The notes under the pieces: generated by a model
Told to the model about the DNA's origin: nothing
Database searches by the model: none
The model's input: only the letters and a program-made list of their open reading frames with translations
Shown: one piece after another, positions 13,705-14,816 of the stretch
Position numbering within the stretch: the first letter of the stretch is position 1
How the letters are laid out: every line of letters begins with the position of its first letter
Origin: an uncultured Phycisphaerales bacterium
GTDB taxonomy: Bacteria > Planctomycetota > Phycisphaerae > Phycisphaerales > SM1A02
DNA length: 14,816 nucleotides
Assembly (NCBI GenBank): GCA_946886375.1
Contig: CAMPIL010000042.1
Location: 1 to 14,816 of the forward strand
Reading direction: 5' to 3'
Position numbers and translations under genes: made by a program

Positions 13705-14816
13705 GCGGCGTGGTGCATCCCAAATTGCGCGATGAGTTTTCCGCCTTCTCGCGCATTCGTCACACGCCCATCTCCGATCTCCTGCGAGGCGAATGCTCAG
13801 CGCGACTGAGCTTGGCGTACACGATTGATTCGGCCAACCTGCCGCCGCCGCTGCCCAAGGCCGTCTACAACCTGGTTCGCCGCACGCGTTTGTGGAAACG
13901 TGAACAGCACGAGGTGGCGCGCGAGTTGATCGCGCACTTCCAAGATGGTCTGGAGGCGGGCCACACGCCGGAGGAATTGTTGCAATCGTTCGGCGACCCG
14001 AAGCAAGCCGCGTTGCTCATTCGCAGAGCCAAGAAGCGCAATCGCAGCCTGCTGTGGCGCACCGGCCGGCGCGGTGTGCAGGGTCTGATGTTGCTGCCGG
14101 TGGTCCTGGTGGTGTTGTACATTCCCATCGCCATTCGGTTCTTTGCCGGCTCGCCGACGATCACGCACGATTATGTCAAGGAACTGAACCGCACTGCCGC
14201 ATCCGTGCCGGCCTCGCAGCGCGCCTGGCCGGTGTATCGCGAGGCGTTGATCGGCCTGCCGTCGCTGGATTCGATCGTAGCTGATGACCATGATCGACCT
14301 CATCCGGTGGGCGTGCGGCCGGGCGATGTGCATTGGCCCGCGTATGAGCAATTCGTCGTTCAACACGCTGATCGAATCGCGAAGATTCGTCATGCGGCGT
14401 CCATGCCGGGCATGGGGTTTGAAGCCGCGGCACGTTTGAGTGATGAGGACCAGATACTCTGGCCCAGTGTCCGGCCGTCATCGCAACCGGGCGCTGCGGA
14501 CGGCAGCCTGCTCACTGTATTGTTGCCGCATCTGGGAGAGTTCCGCAACGTCGGCTATCTGCTGTTGATTGATTCCCGCCGGGCCGCGGCCGCCGGCGAT
14601 GCGCGAGCCGTTCTGGAAGATCTGGCCGCGATAATGGGAATTGCCCGGCACATGCGCGAGTTCCCCGTGCTCGTCGGCGATCTGGTCTCGCTGGCGATTG
14701 TGCAGATGATGCTGGATCGCGTGGGAGAACTCCTCGCATCGCAGCCGACCTTGTTCAGCGATGATCAACTTCAGAGTCTCGCGCATCACATCGCCGGGCT
14801 TGGCGATGCACACTGC
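13701..14816 (+). CDS. Partial HAAS-like membrane protein with SPxITHDY domain, runs off the right edge
   Basis: Open from ATG 13701 to the last base (372 codons) with no stop. After an N-terminal tail, residues about 64-115 form a charged helical segment (REQHEVARELIAHFQDGLEA then a FGDPKQAALLI turn), matching the HAAS pattern of PadR partners. One membrane segment follows (about 128-148), then SPTITHDY (151-158) and an alanine- and leucine-rich helical region. That motif and the following region resemble the 4673-6178 protein: MGF, LLPHLGEFRN against LMPELAQCRN, then a matching helix. HAAS domains are thought to interact with PadR or sense membrane state; here the domain is fused to an extra-cytoplasmic module. 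The ATGA overlap with padR indicates coupled translation. The C-terminus lies outside the window, so a GspG-like end is possible but unseen. Confidence 0.8.
   Translation, partial: MSGVVHPKLRDEFSAFSRIRHTPISDLLRGECSARLSLAYTIDSANLPPPLPKAVYNLVRRTRLWKREQHEVARELIAHFQDGLEAGHTPEELLQSFGDPKQAALLIRRAKKRNRSLLWRTGRRGVQGLMLLPVVLVVLYIPIAIRFFAGSPTITHDYVKELNRTAASVPASQRAWPVYREALIGLPSLDSIVADDHDRPHPVGVRPGDVHWPAYEQFVVQHADRIAKIRHAASMPGMGFEAAARLSDEDQILWPSVRPSSQPGAADGSLLTVLLPHLGEFRNVGYLLLIDSRRAAAAGDARAVLEDLAAIMGIARHMREFPVLVGDLVSLAIVQMMLDRVGELLASQPTLFSDDQLQSLAHHIAGLGDAHC

Noticed and set aside
1..14816. CRISPR array, insertion sequence or tRNA-linked island
   Set aside because: No spaced direct repeats, transposase, integrase or tRNA-like cloverleaf was seen.

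Overview
The window is GC-rich, densely coding bacterial chromosome with genes on both strands. Gene content and style suggest a planctomycete, perhaps Phycisphaerae. Pointers are weak or missing Shine-Dalgarno sites before many genes, a PadR regulator fused by overlap to a HAAS-type membrane protein, large membrane-anchored proteins ending in a type II secretion pseudopilin-G-like DPFG motif, a gingipain-like secreted protease and a HEAT/VWA protein. This placement is inference from gene style, not from a marker gene. No tRNA, rRNA, CRISPR array, insertion sequence or prophage gene was recognised.

Layout. Bases 1-753 hold no convincing gene but are rich in inverted repeats, including a 16-bp wobble-containing stem-loop at 382-418 and perfect palindromes at 186-209 and 568-587. 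A tandem-GNAT acetyltransferase (754-1716, minus) is divergent from a small secreted protein (1783-2412), followed by ribosomal protein L27 (rpmA) and a strong terminator. A DUF433 / PIN-like toxin-antitoxin pair (3037-3569) sits between rpmA and the GTPase gene obgE (3596-4642), which are usually adjacent.

A minus-strand run follows, read right to left: MFS transporter (7746-9143), secreted C25-type cysteine protease (6219-7691) and a membrane-anchored protein of unknown function (4673-6178). Divergent from the transporter is a type II NADH dehydrogenase (9195-10598), which converges on a TerC-family membrane protein (10615-11424). Next, on the minus strand, are a small lipoprotein (11512-11781) and a HEAT/VWA surface protein (11814-13220). 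Divergent from these is padR (13339-13704), whose promoter overlaps a perfect inverted repeat. It overlaps by 4 bp a gene open through the window's right edge (13701 onward) encoding a HAAS-like helical domain, a membrane segment and an SPxITHDY domain.

Working together: rpmA and obgE serve ribosome function and assembly. NDH-2 feeds electrons to quinone. PadR and the HAAS protein look like a transcription-factor/membrane-partner pair. The HAAS protein and the 4673-6178 protein share the SPxITHDY motif and the region after it, so the window holds two members of what appears to be an uncharacterised membrane-protein family, one tied to a regulator and one beside a secreted protease.
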